Part shown: piece by piece, positions 43,758-52,983 of the stretch
Layout of the letters: every line of letters begins with the position of its first letter
How positions within the stretch are numbered: the first letter of the stretch is position 1
Assembly: GCA_964457585.1 (NCBI GenBank)
Contig: CAYWFU010000011.1
Span: forward strand, 1 to 59,674
Origin: CAYWFU01 sp964457585
GTDB taxonomy: Bacteria > JACRDZ01
Direction of reading: 5' to 3'
Length of the DNA: 59,674 nucleotides
Made by a program: the position numbers and the translations under genes
Notes under the pieces: generated by a model
What the model was told of the DNA's origin: nothing
Seen by the model: the letters and a program-made list of their open reading frames with translations, nothing else
Databases searched by the model: none

Positions 43758-44966
43758 TTAATTTGCTCTATGTCGTTTTTCTTTTAACAATTTTTCGGTT
43801 AATTCTTTATAGGTATCAAAAGATTTTTGATAATTTATTATAGCTGTTTTATTATCTTTTAAATTAGAATAAATCTCCCCAAGATTATAATAAGACATTG
43901 CAAAATGAACTTTTTCATCAATTGAAAAATTTTTCCACCCGCCATATAATTTAATAGCTTCTTCCAATTTTACTTTTGCCGAATCATATATCTTATTTTC
44001 AGTATATATACAACCCATACCATATAATCCTTCTGCAATCTTACTTTTATCCAGTTCCAATATATTTTTAAATTGCAAAAGAGCATCATCTTTTTTTTGC
44101 ATATCCATACAAAGGAAACCATAATTTAAAAGAATTGAAACATTGTCCGGGTCCAGAGTTAAAGCCTTACGGAAAGCTTCTATGGCTTTTTCTTTTTCAC
44201 CTTTATCTACATATAATTCACCAAGGGTGCCGTATGCAAGAGCATATTCAGGATCTTTGGTTATAGCGGTCTGCAAATGCTCAATCGCTTTTTCATTATT
44301 TCCTCGCTGTTTAACAACAAGCGCCAGTTTATAGGTAAAATCTGCTTTATTTTTAGGAATATATTCTTCTTTTTTCACAACTATTTCTTCTGGAATACCA
44401 AGAGCTTTTTTTAGATTAATACGTATATCTCTTTCAGCGCCAAATTCAGGAAATCCTGTTAAAATATATTGCACAATGCCATTTTTATCAAGTATAGCAG
44501 TACTTGGCAATGTTATTACTCCGTATTTACCAAAAATATTTAAACCTTCATCAATTAGTACCGGGAAAGTAAGACCAGCATCAGAAATTATTTTTTTAAC
44601 ACCCTCAAGTTCTTCACTGGTGACTCCTTTATCTGATTGAGGACAATATACAGCAAGAATTTCTAACCCATTTGATACCTGATATGTGTTATAAAGTTTC
44701 TGCCAGTAGGAAAGCGCACCCGGACCTCTCAAACTTGGGTATTTAAAAAACACCAATGCCAAAACATTTTTATTTTTAAAATTTGAAGTGCTGATTTGTT
44801 TTCCATCAAAATCTTTTAAATTTATTTCAGATGCTGTTTCACCAACACCCAGTCGTTTAAAAGCCTGTGCATGAGCTGGAAGAAAGAAACATAAACTAAT
44901 AATACTAAAAAATACACTGAATAAAAATGGATTTGAAGTTATTTTTAAAATCTTTTGTTTTTTCAT
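43758..44966 (-). CDS. Exported redoxin-fold/TPR protein lacking catalytic cysteines (copy 1)
   Basis: 402 residues. After a signal peptide ending near AHAQ (34) comes a peroxiredoxin/TlpA-like thioredoxin fold: ASEINLKDFDGKQISTSNFK, then NVLALVFFKYPSLRGPGALSYW, where redoxins have the W-C-x-x-C or P-x3-T-x2-C site. Here there is no cysteine, so redox catalysis of the usual kind is unlikely. GVITLPSTAILDKNGIVQY near 150 is the cis-Pro strand. Residues about 208-395 are at least four TPRs (KAIEHLQTAITKDPEYALAY and AIEAFRKALTLDPDNVSILL among them). The next gene upstream is a close paralogue. Function is unknown; a scaffold or ligand-binding role in the periplasm is inferred. Confidence 0.8.
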   Translation of the reverse strand: MKKQKILKITSNPFLFSVFFSIISLCFFLPAHAQAFKRLGVGETASEINLKDFDGKQISTSNFKNKNVLALVFFKYPSLRGPGALSYWQKLYNTYQVSNGLEILAVYCPQSDKGVTSEELEGVKKIISDAGLTFPVLIDEGLNIFGKYGVITLPSTAILDKNGIVQYILTGFPEFGAERDIRINLKKALGIPEEIVVKKEEYIPKNKADFTYKLALVVKQRGNNEKAIEHLQTAITKDPEYALAYGTLGELYVDKGEKEKAIEAFRKALTLDPDNVSILLNYGFLCMDMQKKDDALLQFKNILELDKSKIAEGLYGMGCIYTENKIYDSAKVKLEEAIKLYGGWKNFSIDEKVHFAMSYYNLGEIYSNLKDNKTAIINYQKSFDTYKELTEKLLKEKRHRAN

Positions 44967-44975
44967 ATCATCTCC

Positions 44976-46163
44976 TTAATTAGCTCTAACGGATTTTTCG
45001 GTTTCTTTAACTAATTCTTGTGTAACTTCATCATATTTCTTGATAGCTTCTCTATATTGTTCAATCGCTTCTTTTTTATTATCACTCTTCATGTGAATTT
45101 CAGCTAAATTTAAATAGGACATCGCAAGATGTATTAGTTCTCCCTGCGTTAAGTCCTTTTGTGTACCATACAATTTAATTGCTTCTTTTACTTTTACCAT
45201 TGCAGAATCAAACACTTCGTTTTTTAAATATATTGTTCCCATTCCAAAATAAGCTTCTGCAGATTTTTGAGGTGCAATTTCTATTATATTTTTAAATTGT
45301 AAAAGAGCATCCTCCTTCATTCCCTGATCCATACACAAAAAACCGTAATTTATTAAAGTTTCTACATCTTCTGAATCAAGCTCAAGTGCTTTTTGATAGT
45401 TTTCCATAGCTTTATCTGTCTTTTTTATCCTGGTATAAAGATTCCCTAGTAAGGAATAAGGTGCTGGATATTTTGGATCTTTAGAAACAGCAATATTTAG
45501 ATAATCTATAGCTTTATCAGTATTACCTCTTGCCATTACAGCAACTGCCAGTTTATAATTTCTTCCTGCATCAAGATCTGGTTCATATTTTTTTACTATT
45601 ATTTTTTCTTCAGGTATGCCTAAAATCTTTTTTAAATTTGTAGATATATCCTTTTCAGCACCAAATGTAGGGAAACCAGGTATAATATATTTTACTATTC
45701 CTTTAGTATCAACAATCATGGAACTTGGGAGGCTGATAACTCCGTATTTACTAAATATATTTAACCCTTCATCAAGCAAAACAGGATAAGTAATATTTTT
45801 TTCAGCAATTAATTTTTGCAAATCATTTAGTTCATCACTTGGTATTCCCTGTGGAGTTCGAGGACAATATACCGAGATAACAGAAAAATTGTTGCTATCC
45901 CTATATTTTTCATATAATTTTTGCCAGTAAGCTATTGCATTTGGTCCGCGTAAGCTTGGATTTTTAAAAAATATTACTGCTAAAATCTTTTTATCTTTAT
46001 ACTCTGCTAATGAAATCTGTTTACCGTTCAAATCGCGGAGAGAAATCTCAATTACAGGGTCATCCAAAAATAATCTTTTAAAAGCTTGTGCATAAATTTT
46101 TGAATTTGCAAATAATAAAAAACTATAAAAACAAAAAAATATAAAAAATTTCCCTTTTATCAT
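44976..46163 (-). CDS. Exported redoxin-fold/TPR protein lacking catalytic cysteines (copy 2)
   Basis: 395 residues from the ATG at 46163, with AAGGAGG eight bases before; an upstream in-frame start at 46241 lacks such a site. The layout equals the gene at 43758: signal peptide ending near IYAQ, redoxin fold with VIEISLRDLNGKQISLAEYK and AVIFFKNPSLRGPNAIAYWQ (again no cysteine at the active-site position), cis-Pro strand GVISLPSSMIVD, and TPRs (KAIDYLNIAVSKDPKYPAPY, KAMENYQKALELDSEDVETL). The two paralogues are separated by 9 bases and came from tandem duplication. Both keep A-Q-A-F-K-R-L at the mature N-terminus and a V-Y-C-P site. Confidence 0.8.
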   Translation of the reverse strand: MIKGKFFIFFCFYSFLLFANSKIYAQAFKRLFLDDPVIEISLRDLNGKQISLAEYKDKKILAVIFFKNPSLRGPNAIAYWQKLYEKYRDSNNFSVISVYCPRTPQGIPSDELNDLQKLIAEKNITYPVLLDEGLNIFSKYGVISLPSSMIVDTKGIVKYIIPGFPTFGAEKDISTNLKKILGIPEEKIIVKKYEPDLDAGRNYKLAVAVMARGNTDKAIDYLNIAVSKDPKYPAPYSLLGNLYTRIKKTDKAMENYQKALELDSEDVETLINYGFLCMDQGMKEDALLQFKNIIEIAPQKSAEAYFGMGTIYLKNEVFDSAMVKVKEAIKLYGTQKDLTQGELIHLAMSYLNLAEIHMKSDNKKEAIEQYREAIKKYDEVTQELVKETEKSVRAN

Positions 46164-46189
46164 TTTTTCATCCTCCTTATAATTTTTTC

Positions 46190-46218
46190 TTGACAATATA
46201 CTTTTTTTAAAGCAAAAT
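46190..46218 (+). promoter_or_regulatory. Possible promoter of the Gld-type ABC operon
   Basis: TTGACA (46190-46195), 17 bases, CAAAAT (46213-46218). It lies about 85 bases before the ATPase gene; the -10 is imperfect. Confidence 0.4.
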
Positions 46219-46302
46219 CTCTCTTTTAGAAATTCTAACAACGTATGGACATAAAGTCAAGCAGATAAAATATACCAAGCTACAAGCAAAAAAGGATTTG
46301 CG

Positions 46303-47259
46303 ATGATTGAAGTTGAACATTTAACAAAACGATTTTCCAATACTGTTGCTGTTGATGATATTTCATTTCGTGTTGACAAAGGTGAAATTCTTGGTTTTCT
46401 TGGTCCGAATGGAGCAGGGAAGACAACTACTATGCGTATTCTAACCTGTTTTATTCCTCCTACTTCAGGAAAAGCGCAAATAGCAGGTTTTGATGTTATG
46501 ACACAATCATTGGCTGTCCGCAAATCTATTGGTTATTTGCCGGAAAACGTACCATTATATACTGATATGCGTGTTGAAGAATTTTTGAATTACAGGGCAG
46601 CATTAAAAAAAGTCTCTTACAGGGACCGTAAACAAAAAATTAATGATATAATGGAAAAATGCTGGATAACTGAGGTACGAAGAAAAATTATTGGAACATT
46701 ATCTAAAGGTTTTAGACAGCGTGTTGCTCTTGCAGAATGCATGGTGCATAATCCTGAAATATTAATTCTTGATGAACCTACTGTTGGCTTGGATCCTAAT
46801 CAGATAAGAGAAACAAGACAATTAATTAAAGAAATAGGTAAAGAACATACAGTTATTTTAAGTACACATATTTTACCTGAAGTTGAAATGATTTGTGATA
46901 GGGTAATTATTATTAATAATGGCAAGATTGTGGCAATGGACACTCCAAAAAATCTTACACGCAAACTGATCGGAGAAAAAACTATTCGATTGGAAATAAA
47001 AGGTCCAGTTTCAGATGTTAAAACTTCACTGGAAAAAATTCCCGGGATAGAAAAAGTAGATATTGAAAAAAGTAATGAAGTTAACCATTTTAAAATAGAA
47101 GTTGAAGAAAATCAGGATGTCCGTGAATTGATTTTTAATGAAATAGTTAAAAACAACTGGATTTTACACGAAATGCGTACAGAAGCAGCATCGCTTGAAG
47201 ATATATTTTTTAAAATTACCAGAGAAGAAGGAACACCAGCAGGAGAAAAAAATGAGTAA
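46303..47259 (+). CDS. ABC transporter ATP-binding protein (GldA/NosF-like)
   Basis: 318 residues. Walker A GFLGPNGAGKTTTMRIL near 32-48, the signature LSKGFRQRVALAECM near 135, Walker B ILILDEPTVGLDPNQI near 156, and the H-loop ILSTHILPE near 190 are intact. The extended C-terminal region (about 220-318) matches the ABC-2 class. It should drive the permease encoded next, with which its gene overlaps by 8 bases. In Bacteroidetes the homologue GldA takes part in gliding; in most other bacteria this four-gene set is an exporter of unknown substrate. Confidence 0.9.
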   Translation: MIEVEHLTKRFSNTVAVDDISFRVDKGEILGFLGPNGAGKTTTMRILTCFIPPTSGKAQIAGFDVMTQSLAVRKSIGYLPENVPLYTDMRVEEFLNYRAALKKVSYRDRKQKINDIMEKCWITEVRRKIIGTLSKGFRQRVALAECMVHNPEILILDEPTVGLDPNQIRETRQLIKEIGKEHTVILSTHILPEVEMICDRVIIINNGKIVAMDTPKNLTRKLIGEKTIRLEIKGPVSDVKTSLEKIPGIEKVDIEKSNEVNHFKIEVEENQDVRELIFNEIVKNNWILHEMRTEAASLEDIFFKITREEGTPAGEKNE

Positions 47260-47998
47260 TCTTTTTACTTTAACCAAAAGAGAATTTAGTGCTTATTATT
47301 ATTCACCAATTGCCTATGTTGTGATTGCAGTATTTTTATTCATACAGGGATATACTTTTTTCGGACTTATTATGGAATTGAATAATGCACATGGTACGGT
47401 TACAACAGATGCAGTTATGGAATTCTTTTTTGGCGGAACACTATTTTTTTGGTTTTGCCTGCTTCTTATTACTCCTCTAATTACCATGCGAATGTTTTCT
47501 GAAGAGTTAAAAAGTGGAACATTGGAAATATTATTAACTGCTCCAGTTACTGATACGGAGGTTGTTCTTTCTAAATTTTTAGGAGCATTTTTATTTTATA
47601 TCATACTCTGGATCCCGACTATAAGTTTTGTATGGATACTTATTTATTATATAAATCCTGGTCTTGGACCAGTCTGGTCCGGTTATCTTGGCACTTTATT
47701 ATTAGGCAGTGTCTTGCTTTCAATCGGGACATTTGCTTCCTCTTTAACGCAAAACCAGATTATTGCTGCTATTTTTTCATTTTTAATTATACTTATATTT
47801 TTTTCAATTGGGCTGCTCAATAATTTTATTCCTGATCAACCTATACGCGACGTTATTTCTTATTTAAGTTTTCTGGATCATCATATAGATTTTTCACGCG
47901 GTATTGTTGATACAAGACATATAATTTATTATTTATGTTTTACTAGTATTATGCTTTTCTTTACTGTAAAAGTACTTGAATCCAGGAAATTAAAATAA
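47252..47998 (+). CDS. ABC-2 permease (GldF-like)
   Basis: 248 residues from the ATG at 47252, with AGGAG 7 bases before and 8 bases of overlap with the ATPase gene. About six membrane helices; LFTLTKREFSAYYYSPIAYV at the start and MFSEELKSGTLEILLTAPVT near 86-105 are typical of the ABC-2 permease superfamily. The pattern fits the GldF subfamily. It forms the membrane channel together with the Gld-like protein encoded next. Confidence 0.88.
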   Translation: MSNLFTLTKREFSAYYYSPIAYVVIAVFLFIQGYTFFGLIMELNNAHGTVTTDAVMEFFFGGTLFFWFCLLLITPLITMRMFSEELKSGTLEILLTAPVTDTEVVLSKFLGAFLFYIILWIPTISFVWILIYYINPGLGPVWSGYLGTLLLGSVLLSIGTFASSLTQNQIIAAIFSFLIILIFFSIGLLNNFIPDQPIRDVISYLSFLDHHIDFSRGIVDTRHIIYYLCFTSIMLFFTVKVLESRKLK

Positions 47999-48014
47999 GG
48001 GGTTTTATAGAAAT

Positions 48015-49433
48015 ATGGAAAAGAACTGGTTGAAAACAGGGCTTAGAACAAATGTATTTTTAATGATTTTGATTGCTTTGATTGTTTTTGTCCTTGTAAA
48101 TTATATAAACTATAGACATTACAAAAGATATGATTGGACACAATCATCATTATATAGTCTGTCAGATAAAACTAAAAAAATATTATCTTCCTTAAATGAA
48201 CCTCTTGAAATCATAGTTTTATATCAGCCTACTCATAATTTATATACAAGTATTCAGGATTTATTAAAGGAATATAGTTATATAAATAATAAAATGAAAA
48301 TAGAATACATTGATCCTGATAAAGATGTTGCCCGCACTGAAATGATAGCTAATAAATACAAAATTGATGCTTTAAATTTAATAATTTTTAATTTTAAAGG
48401 TAAATTTAGAGTTGTGTCAGATATTGAAATGGCTGATTATGACTTATCAAATATGCAATCAGGGGAATCTCCGCGATTAAAAGCATTTAAAGGTGAAGAG
48501 GTTTTCACCTCAGCTATTTTAAGCATTCAGCTTGGGAAACAAACAAAAGCAGCATACTTTGTTACCGGACACGGGGAGCGCGAGCTGGTGCAGAATGAAA
48601 ACGGTACAGGTATAGAACGAGCAATAAATAGATTAAAAAGAGATAATATTATAATCGATAATATTACACTTTTAGATAAAGCAAAAGTACCGGATGATGC
48701 TGATGTTCTCCTGATTATCGGTCCTGCAAAAAGTTTTGTGCCCGATGAGATAGAAATACTTGATAAATATTTACAAAACGGAGGAAGATTGTTTTTAGCG
48801 CAGGACCCAATGTGCGACAGCGGGCTTGAAGAATATTTAAAAAAATGGGGAATATTTATTGGTAATAATATAGTAGTTGATCCTGATAAAAAAATGCCAT
48901 TTACAAGTGAAGCCAATTTATATATAAATAAATATACTTCTCATCCAATTGTACAGAATATGAAATCAATTGCTACATTATTTTATTTAACGCGTTCAGT
49001 CGACTTTGATCCGGAAACTAAGGATTTTGATGGGATGAATCTAGCTCTTACTGAAGATTCAGGATGGGGCGAAATAAATGTAAATAGCAATCCTTTTGTT
49101 TTTGATCAAGATAAAGATAGAAGAGGACCTATTTCAATAGGAGCAGCAGCTAAAAGTAAAGACACAAAAGGCATGAGGATTGTGGTATTTGGTGATTCAG
49201 ATTTTCTTATTGATTCTCAAATATTAAGTTTAGGGAATGCGGATATATTTTTAAATTCAATAAATTGGTTAATTTCAAGAGAAAAAATAATTTCAATAGG
49301 GCCAAAGACTCCTCAAAATATTTATCTTACTTTAAATTCAGATCAGGTTAATAACATATTCTGGTTTTCAGTTGTTGCCTTACCAGCTATTAGTATGATA
49401 ATCGGGACTATTGTCCTTATTGTAAGACGGTAA
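48015..49433 (+). CDS. GldG-like ABC transporter auxiliary protein
   Basis: 472 residues. An N-terminal helix (TNVFLMILIALIVFVLVNYI) anchors the protein; a second near the C-terminus (FWFSVVALPAISMIIGTIVL) returns through the membrane. In between is the large extracytoplasmic GldG domain: DWTQSSLYSLSDKTKKILSS near 40 is the classical start, then AAYFVTGHGEREL near 180 and MRIVVFGDSDFLID near 390. It follows the permease by 16 bases. Function is unproven; the family is thought to help the GldA/F ABC machinery. Confidence 0.87.
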   Translation: MEKNWLKTGLRTNVFLMILIALIVFVLVNYINYRHYKRYDWTQSSLYSLSDKTKKILSSLNEPLEIIVLYQPTHNLYTSIQDLLKEYSYINNKMKIEYIDPDKDVARTEMIANKYKIDALNLIIFNFKGKFRVVSDIEMADYDLSNMQSGESPRLKAFKGEEVFTSAILSIQLGKQTKAAYFVTGHGERELVQNENGTGIERAINRLKRDNIIIDNITLLDKAKVPDDADVLLIIGPAKSFVPDEIEILDKYLQNGGRLFLAQDPMCDSGLEEYLKKWGIFIGNNIVVDPDKKMPFTSEANLYINKYTSHPIVQNMKSIATLFYLTRSVDFDPETKDFDGMNLALTEDSGWGEINVNSNPFVFDQDKDRRGPISIGAAAKSKDTKGMRIVVFGDSDFLIDSQILSLGNADIFLNSINWLISREKIISIGPKTPQNIYLTLNSDQVNNIFWFSVVALPAISMIIGTIVLIVRR

Positions 49434-49457
49434 TACTATCACCAAAGGTGTAAAAAA

Positions 49458-51212
49458 ATGAAACTTAAAACAACAATTTATCTTATTTTAGCAGTATTGA
49501 TTTTCGCATCTTATATTTTATTTTTTGAAAAATATTCACCACCTACAGTCGAGGTAGAAAAGCAAAAAAACAAACCTTTCAGCATTTCATTGGAAAATAT
49601 AAAAAAAATTACTATTAACAATAATTTATCTGGAGAAAAAGTAACTGTAAGCAAAGATGATGATAGCGAAGGCTGGAGTATTATCAGCCCTTTGCATGTT
49701 GAAGGCGATCCTGAAAAAATTGAAGAAATAGTTCAAAGATTGCACACGTTAAAAAGTACCCGTACTCTTTCTGGCAGCAATAAAAATCCGTTAAAAATAG
49801 ATGATTTTGAATTAAAAAATCCAAAAGTGGAAATTTTAGTGCTTGCAAATGATAAATCAACGGCTATAAGCATAGGGAAAAATACACCTCTTGGTGATAA
49901 TATGTATATAATGGTTAATCATGATTCGACAAATATTCATATTATTCCCAATAACTTATTATTAGTATTAAACCGTAAAGTTGATGAATTAAGAAATACA
50001 AAAGTTACTCGTTTTATTCCAGGTAAAATGATTAAATTAGAAATTCAAACGCCTGAAAAAAATATAACTTACATTAAAAAAGAGGATGGCTGGTATCTGC
50101 CTGATCCTTATATTTATAGAGCTGATGAAAATAGTATTAATTTATTATTAGCAAATCTTTCTGAATTAAAAATAGTAAAATTTATAGACAATGATGTAAA
50201 TCTATTAACTCAATATGGATTGGGAGAAAAAAAACGTATAGAAATAACTGTTTATGAAACACGGAAAAAAATTAAGAAAATTTTATTTGGGGAAATAGTT
50301 AATGAGGATGAAGGCTGGGGATATGTTAAAGCTTATGAAAAAAATTATGTTTATCTGGCAAGCCATGCTTTATTATCTTTTCTCCCTGAAAAAGTGGATG
50401 ACTGGAGAGATGCAAAAGTAATTCGATTTGATCAGGAAAAACTAAATAAATTGCAGCTTCGTTATAAAAATAAAAAATTATTTTTCACTAAACAGGATAA
50501 TGGCTGGACAATAAATGAACCGGTGAATATGCCTGCTGATGAAATTAAAATAAATGAAGTTTTACAAAAACTTGCCGGACTTGAAACTGAAGATTTTATC
50601 TCTGAAAAAAAAGAAGATATCTCTAAATATGGATTAAATGAACCAGAGAGTGAAATATCACTTTATTATAAAGGTATTGATACCCCCTTATCTTTGCTGG
50701 CAGGTAAAAGAGCTGATACAAAAGATAAATTATATTTAAAAAATACTAAAGAAGATACAATTTTTAGAGTTACATTGGGAATTCTTGACAGTATATTTCA
50801 GGATTATATAGAATATAAGGACCACACCTTATGGGATATCCCTCAGGAACAAATAATTGAAATCGATTTAACAAAAGAAAATAAAACAAAAAAAATTATA
50901 TATGGTGAAAATAAGCAGTGGATGATTGACAAAAGAATGGTAGACCCAACACTTGTTTATATCCTCACATCTGAATTATCCAAACCAAGAGCGATAAAAT
51001 ATGTTACTCTTAAAATGGATTCTTCTGCTATTTATGGGTTGGATAATCCGCAAATTAGCGTCTCTTTTACTTTAAGCGACAAAACTTCTCCTTTTAAATT
51101 GCTAATAGGCAATAAAACAAAATTCATGACTTATTATGCAAAAATTGAAGGCAGGGATGAAATTTTTTTAATTGGTAAAAATTTTTATAATGCTCTGGTT
51201 CAGAAATATTAA
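49458..51212 (+). CDS. DUF4340 domain protein of the Gld-type ABC operon
   Basis: 584 residues with an N-terminal membrane anchor (TIYLILAVLIFASYILFF) and repeated DUF4340 units. Each has the pattern I-x-x-I-x-I/L...W-x-I/L...P-x-x-(Y/M)-x-A-D...L-L-x-x-L-x-x-L-x-x-x-x-x-I and later Y-G-L-x-x-P-x-x-x-I. Such proteins lie next to GldG in many phyla and probably bind the outer side of the complex. The gene ends the operon, 24 bases after gldG. I see no clear terminator in 51213-51424. Confidence 0.82.
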   Translation: MKLKTTIYLILAVLIFASYILFFEKYSPPTVEVEKQKNKPFSISLENIKKITINNNLSGEKVTVSKDDDSEGWSIISPLHVEGDPEKIEEIVQRLHTLKSTRTLSGSNKNPLKIDDFELKNPKVEILVLANDKSTAISIGKNTPLGDNMYIMVNHDSTNIHIIPNNLLLVLNRKVDELRNTKVTRFIPGKMIKLEIQTPEKNITYIKKEDGWYLPDPYIYRADENSINLLLANLSELKIVKFIDNDVNLLTQYGLGEKKRIEITVYETRKKIKKILFGEIVNEDEGWGYVKAYEKNYVYLASHALLSFLPEKVDDWRDAKVIRFDQEKLNKLQLRYKNKKLFFTKQDNGWTINEPVNMPADEIKINEVLQKLAGLETEDFISEKKEDISKYGLNEPESEISLYYKGIDTPLSLLAGKRADTKDKLYLKNTKEDTIFRVTLGILDSIFQDYIEYKDHTLWDIPQEQIIEIDLTKENKTKKIIYGENKQWMIDKRMVDPTLVYILTSELSKPRAIKYVTLKMDSSAIYGLDNPQISVSFTLSDKTSPFKLLIGNKTKFMTYYAKIEGRDEIFLIGKNFYNALVQKY

Positions 51213-51424
51213 ATACATCTGATATATTTAAACGTTTAAGTATATGCTTTGAGATAAAGGATGACTTCCTGTATATAATAATTCAGGATCCACGTCTGCA
51301 CCATTTTCCCATTCTATGGAATCAAAACTTATATGTATGGATAAATATTCTTCTAAAAGTTTATTAATTTTAATTCTGGCTTTTGCTTCCTTTTGTATAG
51401 TTTGTTTATTCCTGTTTAACCAAT

Positions 51425-52156
51425 TTATCCTTTACAAATTTCCTCCTGAATTTCTTCAATTGCACCGCATGGGTCAGGGCTTTTCAATATTGGTCTGCCG
51501 ATTACCAGATAATCTGCGCCAAGATCAAGTGCTTTTTTTGGGGTTAAAATATTTTTTTGATCATCAGATTCTATAAACCATGATGGTCTAATACCGGGGA
51601 CAATTATTTTGAAATCCTTCCCGCAAATATTTTTTATATTTCTAATTTCTTCCCCTGATGCTACTACTCCATCAAGTCCTGAATTAAAAGCTTCGTAGGA
51701 AAGAATTTTCACATAACTTCTGCGTTTTTTTCCGATTTTTAGTTCTCTAAGTAATGCACTATCATTTAAACTGCTTAATACCGTTACTCCAAAAATTTTT
51801 GGCGGAATAGTTGAGTAATCTTGAGCAGCTTTTAAAACACTTTCTTTACATGCGCGCATCATATCTTTTCCGCCGGATATGTGAATAGTAAACATATCAA
51901 TACCAAAAGAAGCAACAACTCTGGCTGTTTTTGCAACAGTATTCGGGATATCATGAAATTTTAAGTCAAGAAATATTTTTATACCTTCACCGGCTATAAT
52001 ACGGATTATTTCAGGACCTTCTTTTGTAAATAGATAACTCCCAATTTTAACTATAGATAATTTATTTTTTAATATTTTTAAATATTTAATTGCCTCTTCT
52101 TTATTTTCCACATCAAAAGCCACAATAATTTTATCATTATTTGTATTTTTAATCAT
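51425..52156 (-). CDS. pyrF: Orotidine 5'-phosphate decarboxylase
   Basis: 243 residues. IIVAFDVENKEEAIKYL at the start and KIFLDLKFHDIPNTVAKTAR near 59-78 (catalytic D-x-K-x-x-D) identify the enzyme, with PGIRPSW near 178 and ADYLVIGRPI near 218 as the phosphate sites. It makes UMP in pyrimidine synthesis. It is the last gene of the dapA operon; its start overlaps the panB stop by 8 bases. The length is standard. Confidence 0.95.
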   Translation of the reverse strand: MIKNTNNDKIIVAFDVENKEEAIKYLKILKNKLSIVKIGSYLFTKEGPEIIRIIAGEGIKIFLDLKFHDIPNTVAKTARVVASFGIDMFTIHISGGKDMMRACKESVLKAAQDYSTIPPKIFGVTVLSSLNDSALLRELKIGKKRRSYVKILSYEAFNSGLDGVVASGEEIRNIKNICGKDFKIIVPGIRPSWFIESDDQKNILTPKKALDLGADYLVIGRPILKSPDPCGAIEEIQEEICKG

Positions 52157-52961
52157 TTATAGAATAACTTTGCTCCTTCCCTGGAAAAATCTGATCTTCT
52201 ACCTCTTTTTTATATTGTGCAGCAGCACCTTTAATTATTGAACGCAAATCAACATATTTTTTAGAAAATCGCGGTGAAAATTTATCGAACATTCCTAATA
52301 AATCATGAGTAACAAGTACCTGCCCATCACAGAATAATCCCGCACCAATTCCAATTGTCGGGACATTAATTGATTCAGTAATATTTTTTGCTGTCTCCTG
52401 CGGGATTTTTTCAAGTATAATTGCGAAAACACCTGCTTTTTCTAATTCTTTTGCGTCATTTAAAAGTTTCTCTGCTTCATGAGTTGATTTCCCTTTTAAT
52501 CCATATCCGCTCATCTGATGTATAGCTTGAGGAGTGACTCCAATATGCCCCATAACAGGAATATCTGCGGCTATCATAGCTTTTACTATCTCACACACAT
52601 CACTGCCGCCCTCTAATTTCACTCCATGCGCTCCGCCTGTTTGTATCATTTTACCGGCATTACGGACAGCTTCTTCAATACTGATTTTATAAGAAAGAAA
52701 AGGCATGTCTGCAACAAGAAAAGCATTTGTATTGCCCCGCGCTACCGCTTGAGAGTGATAAACAATGTTGTCTACAGTCACCGGCAGAGTATTTTCATAT
52801 CCCAGTACAACCATCCCCAGTGAATCTCCAACCAGAATTATATCTATTCCAATCTCATTTAAAATTACACTCATTGGATAATCATAAGCAGTAAGCATTG
52901 AAATTTTCTTTTTTTCCTGCTTCATTTTTAATAAAGTATTTATTGTGATTTTTGTCTTCAT
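52149..52961 (-). CDS. panB: 3-methyl-2-oxobutanoate hydroxymethyltransferase
   Basis: 270 residues. ISMLTAYDYPMSVILNEIGI, ILVGDSLGMVVLGYENTLPV near 41-60, FLVADMPFLSYK near 82 and MGHIGVTPQAIHQMSGY near 137 are the classical PanB motifs, including Mg-binding Asp and the catalytic Glu of ILEKIPQE. It adds a hydroxymethyl group from methylene-tetrahydrofolate to ketoisovalerate, the first step to pantothenate. It lies between the kinase gene and pyrF on one transcript. Confidence 0.95.
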   Translation of the reverse strand: MKTKITINTLLKMKQEKKKISMLTAYDYPMSVILNEIGIDIILVGDSLGMVVLGYENTLPVTVDNIVYHSQAVARGNTNAFLVADMPFLSYKISIEEAVRNAGKMIQTGGAHGVKLEGGSDVCEIVKAMIAADIPVMGHIGVTPQAIHQMSGYGLKGKSTHEAEKLLNDAKELEKAGVFAIILEKIPQETAKNITESINVPTIGIGAGLFCDGQVLVTHDLLGMFDKFSPRFSKKYVDLRSIIKGAAAQYKKEVEDQIFPGKEQSYSIND

Positions 52962-52983
52962 AAAGAAGATTCTCCTTGTTTAT

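Noticed and set aside
46257..46523. An 88-codon minus-strand frame opposite the ABC ATPase gene
   Set aside because: Antisense to a clear Walker A region; no independent support.
51316..51576. An 86-codon plus-strand frame with a hydrophobic stretch beside pyrF
   Set aside because: Its second half lies antisense inside pyrF and the start lacks a ribosome-binding site. The gap 51213-51424 itself shows no gene I can support.
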